From the NCBI GenBank assembly GCA_002382805.1, contig DGAD01000033.1:57916-121915 (forward strand): a DNA stretch of 64,000 nucleotides, given 5' to 3'. This document shows, piece by piece, positions 42,991-51,967 of this stretch (position 1 is its first letter; every line of letters starts with the position of its first letter). The translations under genes and the position numbers were made by a program. This stretch comes from Clostridiales bacterium UBA4039 (GTDB taxonomy: Bacteria > Bacillota > Clostridia > Lachnospirales > Vallitaleaceae). A model generated the notes under the pieces. The model was given only the letters and a program-made list of their open reading frames with translations, had not been told where the DNA came from and did not search any database.

Positions 42991-43947
42991 TTATGTATGT
43001 TTTATAATCGCGCGAACATGTTTAAATATATCAATGGATGCCAAGACGATGATAACCAAAATAGCAATGCGAAAGCCGGTATTCAGGGATTGTCCAAATT
43101 CTATATGCTCACGTTCAAAGACTGTGCTTAAGAGTGGAAAGTTTATCCAATCAGGTAAGATCATAAGGTGATAAAAAAGAATAATGCCTGCAACATCTAA
43201 AAAGATAGAAGCAATTCGGGTTGCTCGCTGCCAGCTTCTTTTTATAAGTAGGTACACATTTAACAAAAGATTAACGCCTAGAATAAGATTGATCCAAATT
43301 AAAAAAGGTCGAAGTACACTGATATTGATAAAAGGCGTGATTTTTTCATCAATCAGGAGCATAAATTCCGGTGGTGAAGGATGATTAAAAAAGACAAGGG
43401 CGATGCAAATAAAAACAGACTCAAAGACAAGTTCTGAGATGCAAAGTGCCTGGTGGCTTTCAGGTGCTTTTTCTAAAAGATTAAGGGACCATTCTTCATC
43501 AGCATTTATAGGTTCTTCTGGAGCATGATGGCTAATGATGACAAAAATAAGTGTTATAATTCCAAGGGTCGATAAACTTCCTTGCCAAATGTCAATGAGA
43601 ATGGTATAAATCGTCGGAAAGATATCGGTGGTATCAGATAGCGTGATAAGATGTGAGACGGTTATACCAATAGCTGTTCCGATAAGTGCAATCTTTAGTA
43701 TTAACCAATAGACATCAATATATGTTGGACCGATAAGACATCTAGGTGTGCTCATATATGCCGAGGCAACTTTTTTAGGAGGACCCATTGAACGCATGGC
43801 GTCTTCATATTCAGCGTCTGTATACTCTTTTTTTCCATAATTTTCTTCAAGATAATCATATAGATTTGCTTCTATTTCAGATAAGATCTCCTCTCTTTGT
43901 TTTGGCGGCAGATATTTTCCGATGGTATATAAATAACTGGATATCAT
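42991..43947 (-). CDS. HAAS-domain membrane protein, PadR partner
   Basis: A 318-residue membrane protein. The cytoplasmic N-terminus (about residues 1-65; LPPKQREEILSEIEANLYDYLEENYG...DAMRSMGPPKKVASAYM) is a HAAS-like/DUF1700 helical domain; six to seven hydrophobic helices follow in the rest. HAAS proteins are usually encoded together with a PadR regulator and may sequester it, forming a two-part signalling module. Here the start codon overlaps the PadR stop by 4 bp, the classical layout. The signal is unknown. Confidence 0.75.
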   Translation of the reverse strand: MISSYLYTIGKYLPPKQREEILSEIEANLYDYLEENYGKKEYTDAEYEDAMRSMGPPKKVASAYMSTPRCLIGPTYIDVYWLILKIALIGTAIGITVSHLITLSDTTDIFPTIYTILIDIWQGSLSTLGIITLIFVIISHHAPEEPINADEEWSLNLLEKAPESHQALCISELVFESVFICIALVFFNHPSPPEFMLLIDEKITPFINISVLRPFLIWINLILGVNLLLNVYLLIKRSWQRATRIASIFLDVAGIILFYHLMILPDWINFPLLSTVFEREHIEFGQSLNTGFRIAILVIIVLASIDIFKHVRAIIKHT

Positions 43948-44285
43948 TGTACTCCTCCTACAAGTTTTGACATGGTGGCATTAATTGTATGCCAATCGTG
44001 TGTTAACTGTTCGCGAATTTCTCTTCCGATAGCACTGATTTGATAATATCGGCGGGGACGATTATCTTCGCCCTGCCACAATGATTCTAAGAGCCCTTGC
44101 TTTTCGAGGCGACGAAGTAATGGATAAAGGGTGTTTTGCTCAATTGACAATCCTTGGTCATTTAAAGCTTGAATAAGGCTGTAGCCATATTGAGGCTTAT
44201 CCATTTGAGTAAGAACAGCGAGGACAAGGGTGCCGCGCTTCATTTCTTGCTGTATATTTGTAAGTGTTTTATTTGACGCATCCAT
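43944..44285 (-). CDS. PadR family transcriptional regulator
   Basis: A 113-residue winged-helix regulator: MKRGTLVLAVLTQMDKPQYGYSLIQALNDQGLSIEQNTLYPLLRRLEKQGLLESLWQ is a canonical PadR N-terminal domain, here after a short variable leader, with a short dimerisation tail. It is the first gene of the padR-HAAS-agcS run, behind a clear minus-strand promoter, and likely represses its own operon. Its start is supported by AGGAG on the minus strand at about 44293-44297. Confidence 0.9.
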   Translation of the reverse strand: MDASNKTLTNIQQEMKRGTLVLAVLTQMDKPQYGYSLIQALNDQGLSIEQNTLYPLLRRLEKQGLLESLWQGEDNRPRRYYQISAIGREIREQLTHDWHTINATMSKLVGGVQ

Positions 44286-44305
44286 AAGATCAACTCCTTT
44301 ATTGC

Positions 44306-44335
44306 ATTATAATGTATGACGCACAGTATTGTCAA
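44306..44335 (-). promoter_or_regulatory. Promoter of the padR-HAAS operon
   Basis: Minus strand: TTGACA (44330-44335), 18-bp spacer, TATAAT (44306-44311). Not an exact PadR ATGT-N8-ACAT operator, but near-symmetric GTATGACGCACAGTAT lies in the spacer. Confidence 0.75.
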
Positions 44336-44689
44336 TTAAAAACATTTTATTTGTATAATATTGTTGCTTTGTTTTATAAAACAAATATGTTATTATAAAT
44401 TTATAAAAGCCCCTTGATATTGACGTGGAGCAAAAGGGGCTAACCAAATTTTCACATGATGCAATTATAGAGTATATGCGTTAAAAGAGAAGTGCAGCAT
44501 TTGCTGCCAATGAAAGTATATGAAAGTAAATTTTTCCGTGGATGAAGCCGTTAAAAAAAGGTACCGATAGCTCTAGAAGCTTTAGGATATGCGGCAAACA
44601 AGCAAGAGAGGCGCTTTTGAACTGATGGAAGGGCTAGAAAATGGATTACCTCAAAATATGGAGTATGTATTTTCTTGGAAACCTATGAT
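44336..44689. other. Gene-poor gap with a GC-rich hairpin
   Basis: No convincing gene here. A perfect 8-bp hairpin AGCCCCTT/AAGGGGCT (44408-44415, 44434-44441) is the only strong structure; on the minus strand TTTTA follows, so it could terminate the yeiH-like transcript that ends at 44690. A short open frame near the right end is treated as a chance or decayed sequence. Confidence 0.5.
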
Positions 44690-45703
44690 TTAGATAATTC
44701 CCATAAAATATTCGACGCTAATGGCAACAATAACCACAAGAGCAGAGATAATAAATCCGTGAAGCATTGGACGTGCTCCGGATTTTTTTATTTCTTGGAT
44801 ATTGGTATTTAATCCAATGGCGGCAAGAGAAGCGACCATGAGGAATTTACTTAATTCTTTTAAGCTGGTGGAAAAAGCAGGTGAAAAAAGTCCGAAACTG
44901 TTGAGTATGGCCATACCGACGAACGCGAGAATAAACCATGGAAATAAATGAGTGATGCGAACAGTGTTTTGCTGATTTTGGCGCGTGTCTTTGGCACGGA
45001 TACGTAAGTGAATCAGTGAAAATACAAGCACTGTAGGAATAATGGATAAGGTTCGAGTCAATTTGACCATGACGGCAAAATTGCCTGCAGCCTCGCTAAA
45101 AGCATATCCGGCGGCAACGACACTCGAAGTATCATTAACAGCAGTTCCTGCCCATAGCCCATATGCCATGTCATTTAAGTGCAACGCCTGACCCATAATC
45201 GGGAAAAGGATAATCATAACCATATCAAACAAAAAAGTTGCAGACATAGCATAAGCAATGTCTTTGTCTTTTGCATCAATGACAGGGGCTAAAGCCGCAA
45301 TGGCAGAACCGCCGCAGATACCTGTACCTGCAGAGATCATATTTGATAGCTTCCAATCTAATCCAAGAGCTTTGCCAATAAAATGCCCAAGACCAAAGCA
45401 GGTTAATAAAGTAAAGAACATCACCGTAAGGGATAGTTTTCCAACACTTAAAATAGTGTGAACGTTCAACGATGCACCAAGAAGAATAATGGAGAATTTG
45501 AGGATTTTTTTTGAGGTAAACTTAAGACCGATACGCATATGCTGATTCGGACGATAAAACTGATGAAGACCCATTCCGATAAAGAGGGCAAGAACAGAAC
45601 TACCGATAAGATGTATAGGTAACATAGCCTCAATCCATTGGGCAATCAAAGCGATACTAAGGGCAAGTATAAATCCGGGACATATTTGATAGATTTTTTT
45701 CAT
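44690..45703 (-). CDS. yeiH: YeiH/UPF0324 family putative sulfate or sulfonate exporter
   Basis: A 337-residue membrane protein with about ten helices. GTGICGGSAIAALAPVIDAKDKDIAYAMSATFLFDMV (about residues 126-165) and WAGTAVNDTSSVVAAGYAF (around 183) are the hallmark segments of the UPF0324/YeiH family. The LysR gene transcribed divergently from 45840 repeats the yeiE-yeiH arrangement of enterobacteria, where the regulator controls the transporter. Substrate is not firmly established for the family. Confidence 0.85.
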   Translation of the reverse strand: MKKIYQICPGFILALSIALIAQWIEAMLPIHLIGSSVLALFIGMGLHQFYRPNQHMRIGLKFTSKKILKFSIILLGASLNVHTILSVGKLSLTVMFFTLLTCFGLGHFIGKALGLDWKLSNMISAGTGICGGSAIAALAPVIDAKDKDIAYAMSATFLFDMVMIILFPIMGQALHLNDMAYGLWAGTAVNDTSSVVAAGYAFSEAAGNFAVMVKLTRTLSIIPTVLVFSLIHLRIRAKDTRQNQQNTVRITHLFPWFILAFVGMAILNSFGLFSPAFSTSLKELSKFLMVASLAAIGLNTNIQEIKKSGARPMLHGFIISALVVIVAISVEYFMGII

Positions 45704-45760
45704 GATGAACCTCCTAATGTGTTATGCAATGATTGTAGAGGATAATAACAATAAAATCCA

Positions 45761-45782
45761 ATGATGATTTATTATTAATCAT
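45761..45782. promoter_or_regulatory. Candidate LysR-type site
   Basis: ATGAT (45761-45765) and ATCAT (45778-45782) form a 22-bp interrupted dyad in the intergenic region between yeiH and the LysR gene. It resembles a LysR T-N11-A type site. TATGAT at 45793-45798 may be the -10 of the LysR gene. Confidence 0.4.
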
Positions 45783-45839
45783 AAAAATATGTTATGATAG
45801 ATATAGGTATGAATATTTTTAAGTAGGAGGTAGATACAT

Positions 45840-46736
45840 ATGCTAGATGTAAAACTACAGTCTTTTTTAAAAGTTGTTGAATTAAAGAATTACACCCAGG
45901 CAGCAAAAGCATTAAACTTAACCCAACCTGCAATTACGCAGCATATCAAAAAATTGGAGGAACATTATCAATGTAAGCTCATCCAAATTATCGGAAAATC
46001 TGTTCATCTGACAGCTCAAGGCGAAGCGCTTTACCATTATGCAAATTTGCAGATGGCGAATGAAGACTTGTTGATGAACCAACTTCAAAAGGTGGCGATG
46101 CCAATTAAGATTGGCGCAACGCTGTCGATTGCACAATATTATTTGGCGGATGAATTAAGTGCCTACATGAGGCGTAGCGATGATGCACTGTCGTTGACCG
46201 TTAAAAACACACAGTCTATTATTGAAATGCTACTGAATAATACCCTGTATTGTGCCTTTGTTGAAGGGATTTTTGATAAGTCATTGTTTGCCTACAAGCA
46301 ATTTTGTACGACGCGATTTCTTCCGGTGGCAAGACAAAATCATCCCCTTGCAGGTAGAACTATTCAGCGCGTCGATACATACGCATATCCTTTGATTTTA
46401 AGGGAGCAAGGTTCAGGAACCCGTGAGATCTATGAAAACTATCTCTATCAAAACAATGATACGATTCATTTGGCAAAAAAAGTTTATGAAATTAGCAGTT
46501 TTGGTGTTATTAAAAAAATCCTGAAGGACACGGATGCCATTTCATTTATGTATGAAAAAGTTGCCTGGCAAGAGGTGCTTGACAGACAACTGTGCTATCT
46601 TGATATTCAGGATTGTCATATCCATCGTCCATTGTATTTTATCTATCCAAAAAATAGTTTGATGAAAAATACGATTGAGACATTTTATCGACGTTTAACA
46701 GGACAAAGTCTTACTCCCACTGAAAAAAACGAATAG
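45840..46736 (+). CDS. LysR family transcriptional regulator (YeiE/CysL-like)
   Basis: A 298-residue regulator. The N-terminal winged helix-turn-helix (VKLQSFLKVVELKNYTQAAKALNLTQPAITQHIKKLEEHYQCKLIQI) is standard, followed by the two-lobe effector-binding domain; RTIQRVDTYAYPLILREQGSGTREIYENYL is typical of the CysL/YeiE group. It is divergent from yeiH, so it probably controls that gene. Its last 26 bp overlap the convergent ABC permease gene. RBS TAGGAGG supports the start. Confidence 0.9.
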   Translation: MLDVKLQSFLKVVELKNYTQAAKALNLTQPAITQHIKKLEEHYQCKLIQIIGKSVHLTAQGEALYHYANLQMANEDLLMNQLQKVAMPIKIGATLSIAQYYLADELSAYMRRSDDALSLTVKNTQSIIEMLLNNTLYCAFVEGIFDKSLFAYKQFCTTRFLPVARQNHPLAGRTIQRVDTYAYPLILREQGSGTREIYENYLYQNNDTIHLAKKVYEISSFGVIKKILKDTDAISFMYEKVAWQEVLDRQLCYLDIQDCHIHRPLYFIYPKNSLMKNTIETFYRRLTGQSLTPTEKNE

Positions 46737-47454
46737 AAACGAAAAGGCAAATAATGGCAAGCCCGCTTATAAGGAGTAACGGTAAGAGAATGTTATCCAA
46801 AGAATATCCTAATGTAGCCGCCTTTAGAATTTTAATACCTTGGGTTAGGGGAAGGATATTGACAAATTTTTGCATGGATGCGGGCATAATCTCATACGGA
46901 AGTGTGGCACCTGAAAAAATCAACATAGGAAAGTACAAAAGGCTGGCAATGATGCTGGCTATTTTTGAGTTCTTAGCAATACCACCCACCATCATTCCAA
47001 TACTAAACATGGAGATTAATACACTTAACCATCCAAACATAAATAGCATCAAACTTCCTTGCATTGTGAATGAAAAAAATACTTTGGCGATAATGAATAA
47101 TAAAACCAATGAAAGCAGAGCATAGAGGGTATAGATGGTAAGCTGAACAAGCAAAAGCTTAATCGGTTTAACCGGTGTTACATAGAAGCGCTTTAAGATT
47201 TCTTTTTCTCGGTAATCAGAGATTACAAGGGGTAAGCCCATCACACCGCCGGCAATAATGGAGATAGAGGTGATGGCTCCAAAGGATTGCTCGATAAAGG
47301 AGTATTCAGCTCCGGGATAAGCGGGGCGCTGGCCATAGATGAGTCCTAGAACGATAAGGACAATCATAGGCATGCACAGTGCAAAAATAACCATATCTAA
47401 TCCACGCAGTGATAGTTTGAGTTCGATTTTTAATAACGTTAAAAATGATTTCAT
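46711..47454 (-). CDS. ABC-2 type transporter permease
   Basis: A 247-residue membrane protein with six helices, a typical ABC-2 exporter subunit (IEQSFGAITSISIIAGGVMGLPLVISDYREKEILKRFYVTPVKPIKLLLVQ; LPYEIMPASMQKFVNILPLTQGIKIL). It follows the ATPase gene with a 4-bp overlap and overlaps the convergent LysR gene by 26 bp. Together with the ATPase it would export a drug, lipid or peptide; the substrate is unknown. The MerR gene just upstream is the likely regulator. Confidence 0.88.
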   Translation of the reverse strand: MKSFLTLLKIELKLSLRGLDMVIFALCMPMIVLIVLGLIYGQRPAYPGAEYSFIEQSFGAITSISIIAGGVMGLPLVISDYREKEILKRFYVTPVKPIKLLLVQLTIYTLYALLSLVLLFIIAKVFFSFTMQGSLMLFMFGWLSVLISMFSIGMMVGGIAKNSKIASIIASLLYFPMLIFSGATLPYEIMPASMQKFVNILPLTQGIKILKAATLGYSLDNILLPLLLISGLAIICLFVSIRFFQWE

Positions 47455-48176
47455 AAGTTTTGACCTCCTTCATCGGTAAACCAAAGATAAGCGTCTTCAA
47501 ATGCTGTATAAGGACTTTTGGCAATTGCTTCTTGAACGGTTCCATAAAAAACGGTTTGTCCTTTTTTTAAAATGCAGATTTGATCGCAAAGCAGTTCAAC
47601 TTCATCCATAAAGTGGGAGGTTAAGAGGATACTAAGCCCTTCTTTTTTTAATTGAACTAAAATATTCCACACATCACGTCGCGCACGAGGGTCAAGACCT
47701 GTCGTTAATTCATCAAGGAAAACAAGCTGAGGTTTTGGAATGAGTGCAAGAATAATAAATAGACGCTGGCGCTCACCACCGGATAAATCTTTTACATAGG
47801 TGGTGGTTTTGTCGGCTAAGGCAAATTTTTGGAGCAAAGTAGAGATGTCTTCGGGGTCTTTGTAGAGTGAAGCTGTTGCTTCACATAGCTCAAGAACTTG
47901 AATCATATGTTGATACTTGGCTTCTTGAAACTGGACGCCCACATGTTCAAAAAGTTCCTTTCGGTCTTTTCGAGGGTGCATATCCAAAATAGATATATCC
48001 CCGTTGTCGGGAATTTTGGTTCCAAGAATACATTCAATCGTTGTGGATTTTCCGGCACCGTTTGGACCTAAAAGACCAAAGACTTGCCCTTTTTTTAGCT
48101 GAATATTAAAGTCAGTGACAGCATTGAGCGATCCATAAGATTTATGTAGTTGATGAATGTTTAGAATGTAATCCAT
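47451..48176 (-). CDS. ABC transporter ATP-binding protein
   Basis: A 241-residue ABC ATPase of the CcmA/multidrug exporter group: Walker A GPNGAGKST (about residue 36), signature LSGGERQRL, Walker B LVFLDELTTGLDPRARRD and the switch histidine in LTSHFMDE. It energises the adjacent permease. The Walker B glutamate is present. Minus-strand AGGAGGAA precedes the start at 48176. Confidence 0.92.
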   Translation of the reverse strand: MDYILNIHQLHKSYGSLNAVTDFNIQLKKGQVFGLLGPNGAGKSTTIECILGTKIPDNGDISILDMHPRKDRKELFEHVGVQFQEAKYQHMIQVLELCEATASLYKDPEDISTLLQKFALADKTTTYVKDLSGGERQRLFIILALIPKPQLVFLDELTTGLDPRARRDVWNILVQLKKEGLSILLTSHFMDEVELLCDQICILKKGQTVFYGTVQEAIAKSPYTAFEDAYLWFTDEGGQNL

Positions 48177-48198
48177 ATATGTTCCTCCTTTTTTCTTC

Positions 48199-48218
48199 TG
48201 TGTACAGATATCTACACA
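48199..48218. promoter_or_regulatory. 20-bp dyad upstream of the ABC exporter
   Basis: TGTGTA and TACACA arms with 16 of 20 positions symmetric, 22 bp upstream of the ABC ATPase start on the minus strand. No clear -35/-10 pair was found around it. It is a candidate operator for the double-headed MerR protein. Confidence 0.45.
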
Positions 48219-48222
48219 AAGA

Positions 48223-48250
48223 ATAACACCGGAGTGAAGTCTGGTGTTAT
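48223..48250 (-). terminator. Hairpin after the MerR gene
   Basis: Perfect 8-bp stem ATAACACC (48223-48230) and GGTGTTAT (48243-48250) with a 12-nt loop. On the minus strand the sequence TTCTTT follows, so it may be a weak terminator or attenuator between the MerR gene and the exporter. Confidence 0.5.
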
Positions 48251-48259
48251 ACTGGAGGG

Positions 48260-49003
48260 TTAGTATTTTATTTTCATATCGTTTAGGTAATGGATGATTT
48301 GAAGCGCATTTTTTTTGGCGTCATTCAAAGAATGGATAAGCTTGTCGCAAACGGAGATGATATCTTCATCGGGTGAGGGGGTATTTAGTGCATGATCCAT
48401 ACTTAAGTTTGCATCTTGTGCAAGGGCATTTAACATGCGTAAGATAGCGGCTAATGAGTAATTAGCACATCGAAGCGAGCGAATAATTTTTAAACGCTGA
48501 ATATCTTCATAGGTATAGATGCGATAACCGTTTTTTTGACGTTTGACGGTGAGAAGACCATTCATTTCCCAGTTTCTTAATGTATCGGGAGTTATATCTA
48601 ATAGGTCAGAAACTTCTTGACGCTTTAGGGTAGCATCGTCTTTAGATATGGGGGAAGTATATAGCGCATTGGCAATAGCCACAGCTTCGTCTGCATGTGC
48701 AATCTCGCGTTCAACAGAGGTGATATATGTATAGGTAAGCTTGATTGCTTTATCATATTCACGGCGAGCGGTAGTTTTAATTATGGTAATCATTTGTTTT
48801 CGTAGACCGTTTTGCAGAACCTCAATTTCGAGTGCTGTTCGAGCCAAACGAAACTGGTCAATGTGCAATTGGCTAAAGACGCGGTAGCCATTTTCTTTTC
48901 GAATAGGGGCGCTGATGAGCTGTTGGTCTTCATACATACGCACTGTATTTGGGTGTATATTAATGATTTTTGCGATTTCTCCGGTCGTATACGTACTTTT
49001 CAT
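48260..49003 (-). CDS. Double-headed MerR family regulator
   Basis: A 247-residue regulator carrying two MerR-type DNA-binding domains: the first at residues 4-65 (YTTGEIAKIINIHPNTVRMYEDQQLI...NGYRVFSQLHIDQF) and the second at about 126-193 (LKRQEVSDLLDITPDTLRNWEMNGLLTVKRQKNGYRIYTYEDIQRLKIIRSL). Usual MerR proteins have one domain and dimerise. The linker (about 70-118) is helical and the C-terminal tail is short. The start ATG at 49003 has AGGTG about 7 bases upstream on the minus strand; an ATG further upstream at 49042 is less likely. It lies just upstream of the ABC exporter on the same strand. Confidence 0.83.
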   Translation of the reverse strand: MKSTYTTGEIAKIINIHPNTVRMYEDQQLISAPIRKENGYRVFSQLHIDQFRLARTALEIEVLQNGLRKQMITIIKTTARREYDKAIKLTYTYITSVEREIAHADEAVAIANALYTSPISKDDATLKRQEVSDLLDITPDTLRNWEMNGLLTVKRQKNGYRIYTYEDIQRLKIIRSLRCANYSLAAILRMLNALAQDANLSMDHALNTPSPDEDIISVCDKLIHSLNDAKKNALQIIHYLNDMKIKY

Positions 49004-49111
49004 TTTTTTCACCTTGCTTTCATTTGCATAATATTTTATCATATTAGATAGAAAGTTTCATCACATCATTGGTTGAAATTGTACGTGTGGAAAAAGAAAT
49101 GAGGTAAATAT

Positions 49112-50692
49112 ATGTATAAGTTATTGATTGTCGATGACGAGACCCTTGAAAGAGAGGCTCTAAGATATATTATCAATAATAGTGAACTTCAGATTATGGA
49201 GATTGCAGAAGCTGCGGATGGATTAAGTGCTGTTGACGTTGCGAAAAAGTTTGACCCGGATATTGCGATACTTGATATAAAGATGCCCGGTCTTGATGGC
49301 CTTGAAGTCGGACATATATTAAAAAAACAAAAACCTGAGATAAAGATTATCTTTATGACGGCTTTTGACAGTTTTGAATACGCACATGAAGCTATAAAAA
49401 TAGGTGTTGAGGAGTTTATTGTTAAGCCGGCATCCAAAGACAAGACGCTAGAGATTATTGAAGTATGTATTCAAAAGCTTGAAAATGATAAGCGCCTTCA
49501 AGAACAAAAAGAAAACCTCGAAGTCAAATTAAATCAAATCTCGTTTTATCTTGAAAATGAGTTTGTCAATTCTGTAGCAAATGGAGAGATTGATGAACAA
49601 GACGCAGATGAATACCTAAAATTCATGGTTAATGAATTTATTGAAGGTTTTGGTGTGGTCGTTGAGATTGGGGTCTTAAATCAGCAAAAAGCCAATACTC
49701 TACACCGGAATATGATTAACAAACGCTTTGTCGATAAGCTGTCTACACTTTTAACCGGCAATATTAAGTTTTTGATGAGTCAGTTAAAAAACACAATCTA
49801 CATCCTTGTCTTTAATTATGAACCTGACGAGCGACTCAATATTATCCGAACCATTGAAGATGAGATACATATGGTCAGTGAAGATGTGAATGAACAGCTA
49901 GATCTTCCGATATATTATGGATTTGGCGAGCCCTATAAACAGATATCCTCTCTCTGGAAATCCTTTGCACAAGCCAAGGCATCCGCTCGCAATATGTTGA
50001 TTGACTTGGTTGATAATGCAGATGATGTAAGTGTAAATATCTCGAGTACGGACTTTAAAGAGCATGAGCTTTGCGTCAGTATTTTTAATGGTAATGAAGA
50101 AGAGATGATTCGTATTGCAGATTATATTCTTGAAACCATCATCTATGCCAATAATGATATGAATGCGATTCGATTACGCCTTTATGAGTTCTTTATATTG
50201 CTTAATCGCTATTTAAACAAAGAAAGCCAGCTTAAGCATGCCGTACCGGACCACATTTTTGATGACATTAAGGATATAGAAAGTCAAGGTGAAGCCAAAC
50301 GCTACATTCACCGTTATCTATATGGTATACTTGAAGAAATCGAAGCCCAAAAGGACAATAAGACAACAACAGTATTGGATAAGGCCATCGAGTACATTGA
50401 GAAAAACTATGACCAGAGCATTACCCTTGAAGACGTCGCTTTTGAGATTGGTTTTAGCACATTTTACTTTGGGAAAATGTTTAAAAAGACATATAAGTCA
50501 AGTTTTACAGATTATTTGACTCGTGTCAGGATAGCTAAAGCCAAAGACCTTCTTCGTATTGGACAGCTTACGGTAAAAGACATTACCTACCGTGTAGGAT
50601 ATATGGATCCCAACTATTTTACCCGTGTATTTAAAAAATCTGAAGGGATTACGCCGACGGAGTACCGAACTAAATTTTTGAGCCCTGAATAA
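49112..50692 (+). CDS. YesN-type response regulator (REC plus AraC HTH)
   Basis: A 526-residue two-component regulator. The receiver domain (residues 1-120) has Asp8/Asp9 (VDDE), phosphoacceptor Asp55 (ILDIKMPG) and Lys105 (VKPAS). A middle region of about 300 residues with coiled and globular segments separates it from the C-terminal AraC helix-turn-helix (about 425-526; TLEDVAFEIGFSTFYFGKMFKKTYKSSFTDYLTRVRI). No YesM-type histidine kinase is next to it. The TRAP transporter genes begin 119 bp downstream, so a role in controlling them is likely. Confidence 0.9.
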   Translation: MYKLLIVDDETLEREALRYIINNSELQIMEIAEAADGLSAVDVAKKFDPDIAILDIKMPGLDGLEVGHILKKQKPEIKIIFMTAFDSFEYAHEAIKIGVEEFIVKPASKDKTLEIIEVCIQKLENDKRLQEQKENLEVKLNQISFYLENEFVNSVANGEIDEQDADEYLKFMVNEFIEGFGVVVEIGVLNQQKANTLHRNMINKRFVDKLSTLLTGNIKFLMSQLKNTIYILVFNYEPDERLNIIRTIEDEIHMVSEDVNEQLDLPIYYGFGEPYKQISSLWKSFAQAKASARNMLIDLVDNADDVSVNISSTDFKEHELCVSIFNGNEEEMIRIADYILETIIYANNDMNAIRLRLYEFFILLNRYLNKESQLKHAVPDHIFDDIKDIESQGEAKRYIHRYLYGILEEIEAQKDNKTTTVLDKAIEYIEKNYDQSITLEDVAFEIGFSTFYFGKMFKKTYKSSFTDYLTRVRIAKAKDLLRIGQLTVKDITYRVGYMDPNYFTRVFKKSEGITPTEYRTKFLSPE

Positions 50693-50811
50693 TACAATGG
50701 CAAAATTATGCTAGGATAGAACTTTTGAGTGCTATTTTCTCCAACAACATGTGTGATATACTTAACAAGTAACAAAATATAGAACTATCTTAATATCCAT
50801 AGGAGGGAAAC

Positions 50812-51909
50812 ATGAAAAAGAAAATTTTATCACTATTATTTGTACTCGTAATGATGGTTTCAATTGCAGGTTGTGGATTACAATCTCCAACAGAAACAGA
50901 AGATGCGAACACAACAACTGATTCATCAACAACTGAAGAAGAGACAACAACAGATGCAGAGGCAACTGAAGATACAACAGAAGCTGTTGAACCTGAAGTG
51001 ACACTTGTTTATGCAGAAGTTAACCCATTAGATACGATTGTTGGACAAACAGGTACAGCATTCAAAGAGAAAGTTGAAGAACTTTCAGGTGGAAAAATTA
51101 AAATTGATATCCAAGCAAGTGGTGTATTAGGTTCAGAAAATGACGTTCTTGATACAATGCTTGGTGGTGGTGGTACGATCGATATGTCTCGTATCTCAGC
51201 ATTTGCACTTACAAGTTACGGCGGTGAAAAATCAAAATTATTATCCGTACCTTATACATTTGCAAACCGTGAGCATTTCTGGAACTTTGCAACTTCTGAA
51301 TTAGCACCTGAATTCTTACTTGAGCCACACGAAAATGGTAGTGGTGTACGTGGATTATTCTACGGAGAAGAAGGATTCCGTCATTTCTTTACAACACAAG
51401 ATATCAGTGGTATGGAAGACTTAGCTGGCATGAAACTTCGTGTGTCTAATGACCCAGTTATGAACGGAATGGTTAACGCTCTTGGCGCATCTCCAACAGT
51501 TGTTTCTTTTGGAGAATTATACTCAGCATTACAAACAGGTGTAGTTGACGGTGCAGAACAACCAATCGCAAACTACAAATCAAATGCATTCCCAGAAGTT
51601 GCACCAAACCTAATCCTTGATGGACATACACTTGGAGCGATTCAAGTTGTTATCACTGATGAAGCTTGGGATGGCTTAACAGCAGAGCAACAAGATATCT
51701 TAATGGAAGCTGGAGTATATGCATCTCAATTTAACAGAGAGATTTCTGAAGAAGCTGAAAATGAAGTATTAGCTGGTCTAATTGAAGATGGCGTAAATGT
51801 TGTTGAAGTAACTGACATTGCACCATGGCAAGAAGCATGTGCGGAAGTTATCGCTGAAGCAACAAAAGACAATTCTGAATTATATCAACAAATTCTTGAT
51901 TTCCAATAA
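50812..51909 (+). CDS. TRAP transporter substrate-binding lipoprotein (DctP)
   Basis: A 365-residue lipoprotein. The signal peptide ends with lipobox IAGC (Cys21), followed by a Thr/Glu-rich linker (about residues 22-62). The DctP fold follows; GGKIKIDIQASGVLGSENDVLDTMLGGGGTIDMSRISAFAL, RGLFYGEEGFRHFFTTQ, LAGMKLRVSNDPVMNGMVNALGASPTVVSFGELYSALQTGVVDGAEQPI (the conserved arginine and Asp-Gly-Ala region) are clear. It binds a dicarboxylate, sugar acid or similar organic acid. A strong hairpin separates it from dctQ. Confidence 0.93.
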   Translation: MKKKILSLLFVLVMMVSIAGCGLQSPTETEDANTTTDSSTTEEETTTDAEATEDTTEAVEPEVTLVYAEVNPLDTIVGQTGTAFKEKVEELSGGKIKIDIQASGVLGSENDVLDTMLGGGGTIDMSRISAFALTSYGGEKSKLLSVPYTFANREHFWNFATSELAPEFLLEPHENGSGVRGLFYGEEGFRHFFTTQDISGMEDLAGMKLRVSNDPVMNGMVNALGASPTVVSFGELYSALQTGVVDGAEQPIANYKSNAFPEVAPNLILDGHTLGAIQVVITDEAWDGLTAEQQDILMEAGVYASQFNREISEEAENEVLAGLIEDGVNVVEVTDIAPWQEACAEVIAEATKDNSELYQQILDFQ

Positions 51910-51934
51910 AATCAAAACAATCTAAAATGATAGT

Positions 51935-51967
51935 CAAACACAAAGGAGGTGTCCTCCTTTGTGTTTG
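51935..51967 (+). promoter_or_regulatory. 15-bp perfect hairpin between dctP and dctQ
   Basis: CAAACACAAAGGAGG (51935-51949) and CCTCCTTTGTGTTTG (51953-51967) pair perfectly around TGT; a 16th pair is possible at 51934/51968. No U-run follows. It contains a GGAGG sequence in the 5' arm, while the true ribosome site of dctQ (AAGGAGG) lies 10 bases past the stem. It probably gives differential expression of binding protein and permease. Confidence 0.8.

Noticed and set aside
44589..44693. 34-codon open frame at the end of the gap before yeiH
   Set aside because: It has no clear ribosome site and no recognisable family, and it overlaps the yeiH end. It could be a decayed gene end but is indistinguishable from chance.
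50710..50725. Possible sigma-54 -24/-12 element upstream of dctP
   Set aside because: TGGCA and TGCT are present, but the GG-GC spacing is one base short of the consensus and no enhancer-binding protein gene is nearby.
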